Counted from the stretch's first letter, positions 9,577 through 18,000 are shown. The stretch: 64,000 nt of DNA from Rhodospirillaceae bacterium (GCA_020638595.1 JACKIG010000013.1:82193-146192); one strand, 5' to 3'. Translations and numbers: made by a program. Notes: a model not told the origin generated them from the sequence alone.

Positions 9577-9870
9577 CCGCCGTCCTCCCCGATGCCCGGC
9601 CGTCCTGCGTGACCTATCTCGACCGTTCGGGGCACCAAGGCAAGATGGCGGAGCCGGTCGTCGCCGGCGATGTCGCGCCCGCCCGGCGTGCCCGGGACCG
9701 CGATCGCCGGGGTGTCGTCGTGCCGGCGCATCGCCGAGGTTGAATGCGCCGGCATTCGGGTCGATCATCTGCCGGGCGGGTTCGGCCTCCGTGCCGAGCC
9801 GCGGCTGGCCCACGTCACGTGGGGCCTGCCGGCCGGTGCCGGTTCCCCTGATCCCAGAGCACACCCCCCC

Positions 9871-11022
9871 GTGAGGGAAGATACCGACCAGTCCCCCCTC
9901 AACCGTCTCGTTTCGGGGCTCTACGACGCCTTGCTGGACAATGCGGCCTGGCCGCGGACGCTGGCGTCGATGACCCGGGTGACGGAAAGCGCCGGCGTCT
10001 ACTTCCATGTGACCGACACGCAGCGGTCGCGGGTGCTGACGGTCCAGGCGCACGGCGTTGACGAGCAGGCGCAGCGCGAATACGAGCGCGACATGCTGCC
10101 GGTCTGCCCGCGGATGGCGCATTTCCGCAAGACGCGGGCACCCATCCTGTACGACGCCCTGCACACGTCGGACGACGGGATGCGGCACGATCCGTTCTAT
10201 GCGTGGCTGGCGCAGTACGACCTGAAATACTATCTGGGCGCTCAGGTCTGCCTGCGCGACCACATCATGGCGTCCCTGTCGATCCAGCGTTCGCCGCGAC
10301 AGGGGCAGGCGACGCCCGATCTGATTCGGCTGATCGAACAGCTTCATCCGCATCTCTGCCACGTCGTCCGCTCGCGCATCCTTCTCGACCAGGTCGATCT
10401 GCGGGCGCAGGCAGCGGAAGGCGCGCTGGACCTGCTGCGCGTCGGCACGGTGTTCGTCGACCGGCGGGCCAGGGTCCTGCATGCCAGCACGCCGGCGCGG
10501 GCGATGCTGGACGCGAAGGACGGCTTGACCGTCTTGGCCGGGCAACTGCACGCGACGCATGCCGAGGACGATCGCGCCCTGCTGGCCGCGATGGCCACCG
10601 CCGGAACCGCCGCGGCCGACGGCGGTGGTGCGGCGCTCGCGGTGCGCCGGCGCTCGCTGGGCCGGCCCTACCAGGTGATCGTCTGTCCGGTCCCCCCGGC
10701 GGTATCGATCTTCGCGGTGCTGCGGCCCGCGGCCATCATCTTCATCACCGATCCCGACCGGCTGCCGCAGAATGCCGCGACCCTGCTGGCCCGCATGCAC
10801 GGCCTGACCCCTGCGGAAGGCGCCATGGCGGCCGACCTCGTCGCAGGCTATTCGCCGGCCGAGCATGCGGAACGACGGGGCGTGACCGGCGAGACCGCGC
10901 GCACGCGGCTGAAGCGCATTCAGGCCAAGACCGGCACGAACAGCCAGCTCGCGCTCATGCGGGTGCTGATGTCCGGTCTGGCAGGCGCTGCGGCCGCCGG
11001 GGCGATCGCCCCGCACCCATGA
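9871..11022 (+). CDS. LuxR-type HTH transcriptional regulator
   Basis: A one-component regulator of 383 residues if the GTG at 9871 is used; no strong ribosome-binding site decides the start. The N-terminal 200 residues have a mixed alpha/beta sensor character with LYDALLDNAAWPRTLASM at the front, a pattern common in alphaproteobacterial PAS-like LuxR regulators. The last 65 residues form the LuxR/GerE helix-turn-helix (LTPAEGAMAADLVAGYSPAEHAERRG followed by the recognition helix TARTRLKRIQAKTGTNSQ and ALMRVLMS). No receiver Asp pocket is visible, so it is not a classic response regulator. The ligand and the target genes are unknown. It is divergent from the nitronate monooxygenase gene, which may be one target. 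Confidence 0.75.
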   Translation: MREDTDQSPLNRLVSGLYDALLDNAAWPRTLASMTRVTESAGVYFHVTDTQRSRVLTVQAHGVDEQAQREYERDMLPVCPRMAHFRKTRAPILYDALHTSDDGMRHDPFYAWLAQYDLKYYLGAQVCLRDHIMASLSIQRSPRQGQATPDLIRLIEQLHPHLCHVVRSRILLDQVDLRAQAAEGALDLLRVGTVFVDRRARVLHASTPARAMLDAKDGLTVLAGQLHATHAEDDRALLAAMATAGTAAADGGGAALAVRRRSLGRPYQVIVCPVPPAVSIFAVLRPAAIIFITDPDRLPQNAATLLARMHGLTPAEGAMAADLVAGYSPAEHAERRGVTGETARTRLKRIQAKTGTNSQLALMRVLMSGLAGAAAAGAIAPHP

Positions 11023-11128
11023 CCCCGCGGCGCGGCCACGCGTGGCGATGGCCCGCAGGGGGGCGGTGCGGCGGCACTGTGGCCCCCACGGTCGGCCCAT
11101 GCCCCAGGACGGGTGCCGCACACGAAAA

Positions 11129-11157
11129 GGCCCCGCGCCTGGATGGGGCGCGGGGCC
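11129..11157 (-). terminator. rho-independent terminator downstream of the cold-shock gene
   Basis: An 11-bp perfect GC-rich stem (GGCCCCGCGCC and its complement) closes a 7-nt loop. Read on the minus strand it is followed directly by TTTTC. It lies about 170 bp beyond the csp stop codon. The 304 bp between the LuxR-type gene and csp hold no other gene that I can support. Confidence 0.65.
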
Positions 11158-11326
11158 GATCGGGCGATGTGCGCCCGGTTCCGTGTATCGCGCGGCAGCA
11201 TCACCGCGATCGATGTCGCCGGCCGGTCTTCCCGGGTCTGCCCCGGGGCCGGCTCTCAGCCGATGCTGCGCTGACGGTGGCCGTCAGGCTCAGGGGGATC
11301 CCCCCCTTGCCGGCCGGCCGCTGCCG

Positions 11327-11539
11327 TCAGTCCAGATCCTTGAGATTGTCGGCCGACATCTTGCCGCTCTTGCGGTCGGAGACGAGGTCGTAGCTGACCT
11401 TCTGGCCTTCACGCAGGGTGCCGAGGCCGGCACGCTCCACGGCGCTGATGTGCACGAACGCATCGTTCCCGCCGTTGCTGGGAGCGATGAAGCCGAAACC
11501 CTTCTGGGTATTGAACCATTTCACGGTTCCCGTAGCCAT
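11327..11539 (-). CDS. cspA: cold-shock protein, CspA family
   Basis: A 70-residue single-domain cold-shock protein that binds single-stranded RNA and DNA as an RNA chaperone. RNP1 (KGFGFI, residues 13-18) and RNP2 (DAFVHI, about 26-31) are intact, with the N-terminal GTVKWFN strand. I start at the ATG at 11539 rather than an in-frame ATG 21 bp upstream, because MATGTVKWFN is the family N-terminus and AAAGGG lies just before it. The 200 bp or more upstream to the next gene leaves room for the long structured 5' leader usual for this family, though I did not identify one. Which paralogue it is cannot be told. Confidence 0.93.
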   Translation of the reverse strand: MATGTVKWFNTQKGFGFIAPSNGGNDAFVHISAVERAGLGTLREGQKVSYDLVSDRKSGKMSADNLKDLD

Positions 11540-11790
11540 GGGAAGCCCTTTCAGTATCATAGTTGGTGCGAGCCCGCGTTGCCGCAGGCCGTCGAAGTCG
11601 CGTTTTTCAGGTGAAGAGGGTCTGCCGGCCGAATGTCTTCAGCTCAAGCTCCAGTCATTCGACCGTCTATCGACCGCGCCTATATGCGCCTGCGGCCGCA
11701 GGATTACAATGACCGATTGCGGCGGCCGGGGATCGGGGCGCCGCCCCCGCGGCGATCGATCGGGTGGATGCCTGCGGGCGGCATCGCGCG

Positions 11791-12225
11791 ATGACCGATC
11801 CTGCGGGGCCGACGGCGGAGATGATTGCCGCGGCGGCGCGCATCGCGCGCTTCATGCGGACGCGGGCGGATGCCGACCTTGCCGGCGCCTTCGCCGAGGA
11901 TGCCGGCGGTGTCACCATCATCGAGAATTTCGCCCCGCATGTCTTTGCCGGGCCTGCGGCGGTGGCCGACTGGGCGTGCGGCTTCCGCGCGCATGCGCGC
12001 GACCTGCACGACCTCGACTGGCGCTTCGGCGCGGCGCAGGACTTCCGCACGGACGGCACCCGGGCGTTCTTCACCCTGCCGACCGAGTGGACCGGCCGCG
12101 CCGGCGCCCGCCGCTTCGCCGAACAGGGCGGCTGGGCCTTTGTGCTGGTCCGCCAGGCGGACGGCTGGCGCGTCGCCGCCTATGCCTGGGCCGTCACGGC
12201 GTTCCGCTGGGTGGGGCCGGAATAG
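11791..12225 (+). CDS. SnoaL/NTF2-like protein
   Basis: A 144-residue protein with the cone-shaped NTF2-like fold as judged from sequence: an N-terminal helix (MIAAAARIARFMRT), a short DAGGVTIIENFAPHVFAG segment, a helix, and a run of C-terminal strands (AFFTLPTEWTG, WAFVLVRQADGWRVAAYAW). DUF4440/SnoaL-type domains of this kind bind small hydrophobic molecules or act as isomerases; no catalytic residue pair is obvious. An in-frame GTG at 11764 would add nine residues. It stands alone between cspA and the convergent ohr gene. The function is unknown. Confidence 0.6.
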   Translation: MTDPAGPTAEMIAAAARIARFMRTRADADLAGAFAEDAGGVTIIENFAPHVFAGPAAVADWACGFRAHARDLHDLDWRFGAAQDFRTDGTRAFFTLPTEWTGRAGARRFAEQGGWAFVLVRQADGWRVAAYAWAVTAFRWVGPE

Positions 12226-12259
12226 GCGGCGACGCGGCGGCGGTGTCGGGCGGCGGCCG

Positions 12260-12685
12260 TCACACCACGCTCAGCCGGACGTCGACGTTGTTGCGGGTTG
12301 CGTTGGAATACGGGCAGACCTGATGGGCCTTTTCGACCAGCGCCTCGGCCTCGTCGTGGGCGAGGCCCGGCAGGCTGACCTCCAGCGCGATGTCCAGGCC
12401 GAAGCCGCCGGCCTCGCGCGGCCCGATGCCGACGGTGGCGGTGACGCTGGTGTCGGGCGGGACCTTGGGGCCGCCCTGCGAGGCGACGAACTTCATCGCA
12501 CCGAGGAAGCAGGCCGCATAGCCGGTGGCGAACAGCTGTTCCGGATTGACGCCGTCGCCGCCGGCGCCGCCCAGCTCCTTCGGCGTCACCATCTTCACGT
12601 CGACCGCGCCGTCGAGCGTGGCGGAATGGCCGTCCCGGCCGCCGGTGGCGCGGGCGGAGGTGCGATAGAGAACCTTTACGGACAT
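12260..12685 (-). CDS. ohr: organic hydroperoxide resistance protein Ohr
   Basis: A thiol peroxidase of the Ohr/OsmC family, 141 residues (the usual length), that reduces organic and lipid hydroperoxides in the cytoplasm. Both catalytic cysteines are present: Cys59 in GYAACFLGAMKF and Cys124 in HQVCPYSNATR. The conserved NPEQLFATGYAACF segment places it in the Ohr rather than the OsmC branch. It is transcribed divergently from its likely repressor gene ohrR, with two near-palindromic boxes in the 164-bp gap. Assignment is secure. Confidence 0.95.
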   Translation of the reverse strand: MSVKVLYRTSARATGGRDGHSATLDGAVDVKMVTPKELGGAGGDGVNPEQLFATGYAACFLGAMKFVASQGGPKVPPDTSVTATVGIGPREAGGFGLDIALEVSLPGLAHDEAEALVEKAHQVCPYSNATRNNVDVRLSVV

Positions 12686-12747
12686 GGCCCGTCTCCTTGT
12701 GGGTTGGTCGGATCGGCAAGCGGCCGCATAATCACGTGCGCGCTTAT

Positions 12748-12814
12748 ATCGTGTGCGATTGATATGGCGCTGGGATCAACGCTGTCAAGCGCTTGCGATC
12801 CCATCGTGCGCGAT
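12748..12814. promoter_or_regulatory. two candidate OhrR operator boxes between ohr and ohrR
   Basis: Two near-palindromic 12-mers of the same pattern lie in the divergent gap: ATCGTGTGCGAT at 12748-12759 and ATCGTGCGCGAT at 12803-12814. Their 55-bp spacing and position over the likely promoters fit a peroxide-sensing MarR-type repressor acting on both genes. Their role as OhrR sites is inference from position and symmetry. Confidence 0.55.
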
Positions 12815-12849
12815 TAAATTCAAGCTGCCCGACCGCCGCGAGGTACCCC

Positions 12850-13326
12850 ATGCCGGAACCGGACCCGATGCCCGACGATGCCCTGGGGCTCGGCGAATTC
12901 CTCTGCTTCGCTGTCTATGCCGCCGGCCACGCCTTCAACCGCGTGTACAAGCCGCTGCTGTCCCGGCTGGGCCTGACCTATCCGCAATACCTGGTGATGG
13001 TGGCGCTGTGGGAACAGGACGACCGGACGGTCGGCAGCCTCGGCGCCCGCCTGTCCCTGGACTCCAACACCCTGACCCCGCTCTTGAAGCGCCTGGAGGC
13101 CGCCGGCCTGCTCGCCCGCACCCGCGACCTCGCCGACGAACGCCAGGTCCGCGTCCGCCTGACCGCCCCCGGCCGCACGCTCCGCGCCGAAGCCAGCGAC
13201 ATCCCCCGCTGCGTGCTGCAAGCCACCGGCCTGACGCCCGAGGACGCGGGCCGTTTGCAGAGGGAGATCGCGGCGCTGAGGGAGGCGCTGGAGCGGCATG
13301 CACGGGCGAGGGAAGGCGAGGCGTAG
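12850..13326 (+). CDS. ohrR: MarR-family peroxide-sensing repressor OhrR
   Basis: A 158-residue MarR-type winged-helix repressor. The reactive cysteine that senses organic hydroperoxides is Cys19 in the FLCFAVYAAGH segment, the signature that separates OhrR from other MarR proteins. The DNA-binding region follows (GLTYPQYLVMVALWEQD, then SLDSNTLTPLLKRLEAAGLL and the wing RTRDLADERQVRVRLT). I start at the ATG at 12850, preceded by GAGG; an upstream in-frame ATG would place the operator inside the gene. It is divergent from ohr and presumably represses both. Confidence 0.9.
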   Translation: MPEPDPMPDDALGLGEFLCFAVYAAGHAFNRVYKPLLSRLGLTYPQYLVMVALWEQDDRTVGSLGARLSLDSNTLTPLLKRLEAAGLLARTRDLADERQVRVRLTAPGRTLRAEASDIPRCVLQATGLTPEDAGRLQREIAALREALERHARAREGEA

Positions 13327-13645
13327 CCGGCTATCCTTCGCGCGCCTCTCGGCGGCGACAGACGGATCGGGGTTGTCGAAGCCAGCCTCAGCCGTGCCCT
13401 GGGTTCCCGGAAGATGGGGCGAAATGGTATCGTTGGTGGTCGTCAGGAGTGTGGCGGATGAGCGTGACGAAGACGATGGATGCCTCCCATATTCGGTTCA
13501 CCTCGACGGTGTTTCCGACCGAGGCGGACATGAGGCTGTGGCGATGTCGGGTGCGGCTTTCTCGCACCGATGCGAACTCGCGTTTCGCCCCTTGGCCCGC
13601 TGCCTGTGCTAGGGTCTTAGGTCAGCACCAACGAGGACCATCGCC
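13327..13645. other. intergenic stretch with a possible decayed antitoxin-like ORF
   Basis: No firm gene. A frame opening with ATG at 13458 reads MSVTKTMDASHIRF then FPTEADMRLWR, which looks like the start of a small antitoxin-type protein, but it loses that character within about 40 residues. It may be a remnant of an older toxin-antitoxin module next to the two that follow. Confidence 0.2.
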
Positions 13646-13909
13646 ATGGGCAGCACGACGGTGACGGTGCGCCTGCCGGACGCCACCCGCGAGCGCCTGG
13701 AAGCCCTGGCGCGGCAAACGCACCGCAGCACATCCGTCCTCGCCGGCGAAGCCATAGCCGACTACGTCGAGCGAGAGTTGGCGACCGTCGAGGGAATAGA
13801 GCAAGCGCTGGCGGACGACGATGCCGGCCGCGTCGTCCCGCACGAAGATGTCATGTCGGAGATCGACGCGCTGATCGACGCGGCCGAGCGTCGCCAGCAG
13901 GGCGGGTGA
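13646..13909 (+). CDS. ribbon-helix-helix antitoxin (RelB/ParD-like)
   Basis: An 87-residue antitoxin. The N-terminal strand TTVTVRLPDATRERLEAL and following helices are a ribbon-helix-helix DNA-binding domain, and the acidic C-terminal half (VEGIEQALADDDAGRVVPHEDVMSEID) is of the kind that wraps round a RelE/ParE toxin. It overlaps the toxin gene by 4 bp (GTGA), the standard arrangement in type II modules, and would autoregulate the operon. The exact subfamily is not certain. Confidence 0.85.
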   Translation: MGSTTVTVRLPDATRERLEALARQTHRSTSVLAGEAIADYVERELATVEGIEQALADDDAGRVVPHEDVMSEIDALIDAAERRQQGG

Positions 13910-14202
13910 GACAGCTCGTCTGGGCGGCCTCGGCGCGCCGCGACTATCGTGAGGCGATCGCCGCCATCGCCGCCGACAATCCGCAGGCGGCGCGCTTGGT
14001 GCAGGACCGCATCAAGGCCGCCGCGACATTGCTCGTACAGCGCCCGATCGGACGTCCGGGCCGCGTAACAGGCACCTACGAGAAGCGCGTTCTCAACACG
14101 CCCTATATCATCGCCTACCGCCTGCCGGCCCAAAGGCTGACGATCCTGCGCATCATTCATGCCCGCCGTGACTGGCGCGAAATGGACTGGCCGGACGCGT
14201 GA
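13906..14202 (+). CDS. RelE/ParE-family toxin
   Basis: A 98-residue toxin with the compact RelE/ParE fold: an N-terminal strand and helix (QLVWAASARRDYREAIAAIA), two helices ending at the loop PIGRPGRVTGTYEKRVLNTPY, and the C-terminal strands IIAYRLPAQRLTILRIIHARRDW. The conserved Arg in the IIHARRDW motif is present. It uses a GTG start overlapping the antitoxin stop. Whether it cuts mRNA on ribosomes (RelE-like) or poisons gyrase (ParE-like) cannot be told; the RIIHARRDW ending is more usual in the ParE branch. It appears intact. Confidence 0.85.
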   Translation: MRQLVWAASARRDYREAIAAIAADNPQAARLVQDRIKAAATLLVQRPIGRPGRVTGTYEKRVLNTPYIIAYRLPAQRLTILRIIHARRDWREMDWPDA

Positions 14203-14283
14203 GGCCAGGATCCGCTTCCACGCCGCGCTGCTGACCGTCGGTGGCAATTTCTGCTACCATCGCTGCAGGGGGAGGATCAGTCC

Positions 14284-14571
14284 ATGTCCACCGTTGAGAA
14301 GCGCAGCGTCAGTCTGTCGTCGGAGCTTGCGGCCGCAGTCGACGACGCCGTGGCTTCGGGCGAATACGGCAGTGCCAGCGAGGTCATCTGCGACGCGCTC
14401 CGCCAATGGAAGGCCAGCCGCGACCTGCACGGCTACACGGTCGAAGAGCTGCGGCGCCTCTGGGACGAGGGGATCAACAGCGGGCCGAGCCAGCCCTTCA
14501 CGGCGGATACCGTCAAGCAGATCAAGCAGTCGGCATTGCGGCGGCTGAAGGAGGAGCAGGAGCGCGCATGA
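14284..14571 (+). CDS. parD: ParD-family antitoxin
   Basis: A 95-residue ParD/CC2985-type antitoxin. The N-terminus KRSVSLSSELAAAVDDAVASGEYGSASEVICDALR is the typical ParD ribbon-helix-helix; the C-terminal half is helical and charged. The gene overlaps the following parE by 4 bp (ATGA). It starts at 14284, preceded by a GGGGGAGGA sequence. The toxin it should neutralise is broken (next entry), so this may now be an orphan antitoxin. Confidence 0.88.
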   Translation: MSTVEKRSVSLSSELAAAVDDAVASGEYGSASEVICDALRQWKASRDLHGYTVEELRRLWDEGINSGPSQPFTADTVKQIKQSALRRLKEEQERA

Positions 14572-14864
14572 CGGCGCTCCGCTACCTCCCGAGCTTTCAT
14601 CGGGATGTGGAGGATATCTGGCTATACGTGGCACGCGAAACCAAGCCGCTGCAGACCGTCTGCTATGGTCGCTCTATGAGCGCTGCGAAATCCTTCGCGA
14701 CCATCCCCGGGCGGGGCCCGCTCGGTCCGACCTGAGCGCAGGATACCGCCAGCTGACCGAAGGCAGCTACCTGATCCTTGTATCGAATGGTGGACGGCTC
14801 CGTCGAACTCGTGCGGGCTATGTACTCCCGGCGAAGGATTACGCCGGACCTAGTCGCGGGCTGA
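14568..14864 (+). pseudogene. parE: ParE toxin with two compensating frameshifts
   Basis: The frame opens as MTALRYLPSFHRDVEDIWLY, a normal ParE start. At about 14640 the homology jumps to another frame (NQAAADRLLWSLYERCEIL, then GYRQLTEGSYLIL) and at about 14780 returns to the original one (MVDGSVELVRAMYSRR), ending at TGA 14862-14864. A one-base loss and a one-base gain would restore a single reading frame of normal length. The original frame as it stands stops at 14735. Either the toxin has been silenced or these are sequencing errors; two independent errors in one short gene are less likely. Confidence 0.8.
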
Positions 14865-14943
14865 TCGCAACTGCATCGAGTTGGGATCTGACCGGTTTCC
14901 CAATGTCGAAGGGAGCTCCAAAAAGTGAAAGCGCACAATTAGA

Positions 14944-15294
14944 CTAGAAAATCGATTTTGCTGCCCCAATTAGTTTATCCAATGCGCCGGCCAATTTCGC
15001 CGATTTATCAAAAAAATCGACCAAGTTTTCAATCCGTTCTTCCGCTTCATCAATTTCCTTATTTATTTCTGTAAGCTTGTCTGTAGATTCCGTGTAACCA
15101 CTCGTACTGCGCGTAAATGCCTTTTTCTTCAGTGATCTATTTCTTTTTCGCACAGTAATTGCTTCTTGGCCAAATTTTTTCTGATCTGCGGGATTATATT
15201 CGCTGTCATTCGACATCAATATAAGATCTGTGATGTACTCATCAAGTTGGAGGATTAGATCTTCTTTGTCATTGCGCGAATTCGGGTCGGGCAT
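14944..15294 (-). CDS. small acidic/basic coiled-coil protein of unknown function
   Basis: Not recognised. The ORF is 116 residues from the ATG at 15294, which has GGGAG 8 bp upstream; an ATG five codons earlier is possible. It has no signal peptide. The middle is Lys/Arg-rich (VRKRNRSLKKK) and residues about 70-115 form a likely coiled coil (TDKLTEINKEIDEAEERIENLVDFF) ending in an amphipathic helix (LAGALDKLIGAAKSIF). It lies 86 bp downstream of a lipoprotein gene on the same strand and shares its low GC, so the two probably arrived together and work together. Function unknown. Confidence 0.55.
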   Translation of the reverse strand: MPDPNSRNDKEDLILQLDEYITDLILMSNDSEYNPADQKKFGQEAITVRKRNRSLKKKAFTRSTSGYTESTDKLTEINKEIDEAEERIENLVDFFDKSAKLAGALDKLIGAAKSIF

Positions 15295-15395
15295 TTTGTC
15301 ATCTCCCATTCGGTTTGGATTTCGTTCTTGCGGTTTGTGCTGCCCTAGTTCATAAACGTATCATAAATATTTCCATGTATTCATGCCACATTTTC

Positions 15396-16352
15396 CTATC
15401 TCTCGATAGCACTAAACGCGGAGAACAACAATTCTGCCCTAGTAGCGTACAACTCCAATGCTTCAAAAAAGTCGTCGGCATCCTCTATATTTCCAAGATC
15501 TTCGGCAACCCGCAAAAGGGTCCCGTGAGTTCTTCTCATTGCAACTATTGTTGGAACAGGATTTATACTCTCTATTTGCTCTAAAGAGTTCGCCAACTCT
15601 TCCAATTGCGCTAAACGCTCTCGGCGCTCAGAAAAATTCATGTGCGCTGCATGCTCGTTGTAATCTAATCGCAGATTGTTGTAGGTAATTTGGATAGCGC
15701 TTCGCCGACTGCCAAAAGCATATGTTAGATCGCTCTCCAACAAATTCAATATTTCTGTAACGGCTGGCCCTCCCTCATCGATGGCGCTTGTCAAAATCTC
15801 TCTGCGCTCAGCCTCAATAATCTCCGTGCCGAGAAAGCTAACAAGTGCCGAAAGTGCGCCAACGTATTCCTTGACTCTTGCATTGTCATTGCCCGTAGCA
15901 TTCTGAATCAAGCTGCGGATATTCTCAGCAGCAGAAGAAACGTTCGTAGTAAGCCTTGAAGATGCGTCTGAGCCTGCAATTTTTGCAAGTTTCGAGACAT
16001 AGGCGTTGATCGCCTCCAGCATCTGCATGCGGGCAGAAATCTCTTCCTCGGAAAACTCACCGAGGAGGAATCTCCGCCCTCCAGCCACCTCATCATTGGT
16101 GTCGCCATCATCTCCGTTATCTGGTTCTCTGTAAGTGTCTTCGATCCGAATCGTCGGATCGATCAACGCTTCCATGAAATTATACCGCCTTTCAACTTGA
16201 TTGATCCCTGTCATATATTCTCTAGTGACGCTAGAAAGCTGCAGTGTGGCAGTTTGGAACCTACCGATCGGTTCAGCAAGTTGGTCCGCTGATCCACAGG
16301 CAGCGAGGGTAATCAGAGCAACCAGAACACCCATGTGTCTATTTTTCGTCAT
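15396..16352 (-). CDS. predicted lipoprotein of unknown function
   Basis: A 318-residue protein with a lipoprotein signal peptide: a basic N-terminus, a hydrophobic core and lipobox LAAC with Cys19. The mature part is mostly helical, with several coiled-coil-like stretches (EEEISARMQMLEAINAYVSKL; RRERLAQLEELANSLEQI) and an acidic loop rich in Asp/Gly (about residues 77-88). I do not recognise a family. Base composition is far lower in GC than the flanking genes, a sign of acquisition. It appears to form a two-gene unit with the coiled-coil gene downstream. Confidence 0.6.
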   Translation of the reverse strand: MTKNRHMGVLVALITLAACGSADQLAEPIGRFQTATLQLSSVTREYMTGINQVERRYNFMEALIDPTIRIEDTYREPDNGDDGDTNDEVAGGRRFLLGEFSEEEISARMQMLEAINAYVSKLAKIAGSDASSRLTTNVSSAAENIRSLIQNATGNDNARVKEYVGALSALVSFLGTEIIEAERREILTSAIDEGGPAVTEILNLLESDLTYAFGSRRSAIQITYNNLRLDYNEHAAHMNFSERRERLAQLEELANSLEQIESINPVPTIVAMRRTHGTLLRVAEDLGNIEDADDFFEALELYATRAELLFSAFSAIER

Positions 16353-16778
16353 AATTTCGATCCGTCACGTATCTCGTTGGGAGATCAGCCAAGACATGTA
16401 TCTGGTATTCCATGAATATAAATGCATTTCTTATCATTGCTATGGCATGATAACGCGAAATTAGAAAATTTCTTTCAGCCATTACGCGTCACACGACAAT
16501 AGGACACGTATGGTACGTAGATATTATGTGATTGTCGAATGAAAAATGTAGACATTGATAGGCATTCCGGGACCAGCGGGGAACCGTCGAAATCTGAGAG
16601 CTTGGGAACTCTCGCCGCCGTCGGCGCTCAGATCGCGGCTAGGTCGGCACAACGCTCGCAACCACAGTGGGCCCAGGGAGTGGAAGTTGTTGTCGAAGAA
16701 CGCGCTTACAAGGGTGGAATTAGCCTCACTGAACGAATGCCGCGCTCCCACGCAGATCGATAAGGCACCATGAAATCG
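16353..16778. other. AT-rich intergenic region upstream of the lipoprotein gene
   Basis: The first 190 bp are AT-rich and probably contain the promoter of the lipoprotein gene on the minus strand. The remaining part returns to higher GC and holds only weak short frames (for example 16539-16763 on the plus strand) that I do not recognise and do not support as genes. Confidence 0.35.
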
Positions 16779-17212
16779 CTGCGGCGTACTCCGATTCGAT
16801 TTTCTCGCCGACGGCGGATGCTACACGGCGGAAGGTGCGACATCGCCCAGCGAGTTCGCGAACTTGCCGTCCTCTCCGGGCTCGAGCAGCCGGTGGGAAA
16901 CATGGTCAGCAACTTCTTCACGCCTCCGACACGTTGTCGGGGCCCTTCAGGCGGATGTGGGGGCGGTACGTGTCGACGCTGTAACAGTTGTGGTGCAGCT
17001 TCTGCTCGATCTTCTGGGGCATCAGAAAGCACTCGCCATCTTGTAGGCGTCGGCGACCAGGACCATCAGGTCACGCTCGCGACGAAAGTTGCGGAGAATG
17101 CTGCATTTCTTGGCGCGCTTGTCGACGCCGTCGACGCGGAACCAGGTGTCAGCGGCCCGGCTCAACAGCTCCGGATCGGCGGTGACGAACTGTTAGTTCT
17201 CGGGCAGGACCT
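16779..17212 (-). pseudogene. decayed second copy of fixX plus the 3' end of fixC
   Basis: This stretch aligns along its length with the intact fixX and fixC 3' end at about 18022-18478. Shared blocks include CTTCAGGCGGATGTGGGGGC, CTGCTCGATCTTCTGG, CTCGCCATCTTGTAGGCGTC and GCGGAACCAGGTGTC. The former start of fixX' is the CAT at 17030-17032. Indels and stops disrupt both frames. Homology ends near 17212 at GCAGGACC, so fixC' lacks most of its 5' part. The copy is in the same orientation as the intact genes, which lie 0.8 kb away beyond the HEPN-like gene. Confidence 0.9.
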
Positions 17213-17368
17213 GTATAAGGTTGCGTGCTTGCAATTCGCGAGCCGACCACAAATGGCTGACGTAATCGACTTAGTGGCCTGTGTTGGCAACATCACCGCT
17301 TTCTGAGATGAAGGAATATGGGATCTGGAAGACCTTGCGGAAGCGTCACTCTTGGTCAGAGGTTTAGA

Positions 17369-17965
17369 ATGGTTGATGTGAAAGACGGATGGGCAGAGTT
17401 CCTCGATCCTGATGTGGTGCGAACCAAGTTCATCACTATGGGGCTCTTCATGATCGCTCACGAACTCCTGCTAAGTGCAATCAAAGATCACCCACTGAGT
17501 TTCTTTGGCGACCAATGGACTGCTGAGAAGGGATGGCGACAGAGTGAAGACTACAAACGCGAGGTATTGGCTCTGGATCCGAAGGGCAAAGGCGACATGC
17601 TTCGCGGTTCGCTCGCATGGCTAAAAACAAACGGGGCGATCGACAATGCCGACGATGCAACTGTTTACGAACTCACCGCCGCTCGAAACATGATTGCACA
17701 TGAGTTGCACAAGATCATTGGCGGACAGCAGTCGCTCGATCTTGTCCGGTTGTTTCCGAGGCTGACCGAAATTGTCACCAAGATCGAGCGCTGGTGGATC
17801 ATCAACGTTGAAATCCCCACCAACCCAGATTGGGACGGCAAGGAAATCGATGAAGATGACATAACTCCTAGTTCTGTCTTACTGATACAGTTGCTTAGCC
17901 AAGTTGCGCTCGGCTCAGATGAATCTGCTTGGGCGCTCTATCGGAAGTTCGTTGCACAGACTTGA
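17369..17965 (+). CDS. HEPN-like protein with R-x4-H motif
   Basis: A 198-residue, mostly helical soluble protein. Residues 106-111 read RNMIAH, an R-x4-H motif matching the catalytic signature of HEPN-fold RNases found in toxin and abortive-infection modules, in the helical context TAARNMIAHELHKII. I start at the ATG at 17369, preceded by AGAGG at a 6-bp spacing; an ATG at 17318 with AAGGAAT is also possible. It sits alone between the fixX/fixC remnant and the intact fixX, convergent to fixX with only 35 bp between the stops, and has lower GC than the fix genes. No nucleotidyltransferase or antitoxin partner is visible. The HEPN call rests on the motif and helical character; it could instead be an inactive helical domain. 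Confidence 0.5.
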   Translation: MVDVKDGWAEFLDPDVVRTKFITMGLFMIAHELLLSAIKDHPLSFFGDQWTAEKGWRQSEDYKREVLALDPKGKGDMLRGSLAWLKTNGAIDNADDATVYELTAARNMIAHELHKIIGGQQSLDLVRLFPRLTEIVTKIERWWIINVEIPTNPDWDGKEIDEDDITPSSVLLIQLLSQVALGSDESAWALYRKFVAQT

Positions 17966-18000
17966 TCTCCTGGGCGAGAGGAGACGGGCGACGTCTCCCC

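Noticed and set aside
8497..11121. 874-codon minus-strand frame running from nitronate monooxygenase across the LuxR-type gene
   Set aside because: Only the last 359 codons are a real protein; the upstream part is antisense to the LuxR-type regulator and lacks resemblance.
16539..16763. 74-codon plus-strand ORF upstream of the fix remnant
   Set aside because: No ribosome-binding site, no recognisable domain, overlaps an equally good antisense frame.
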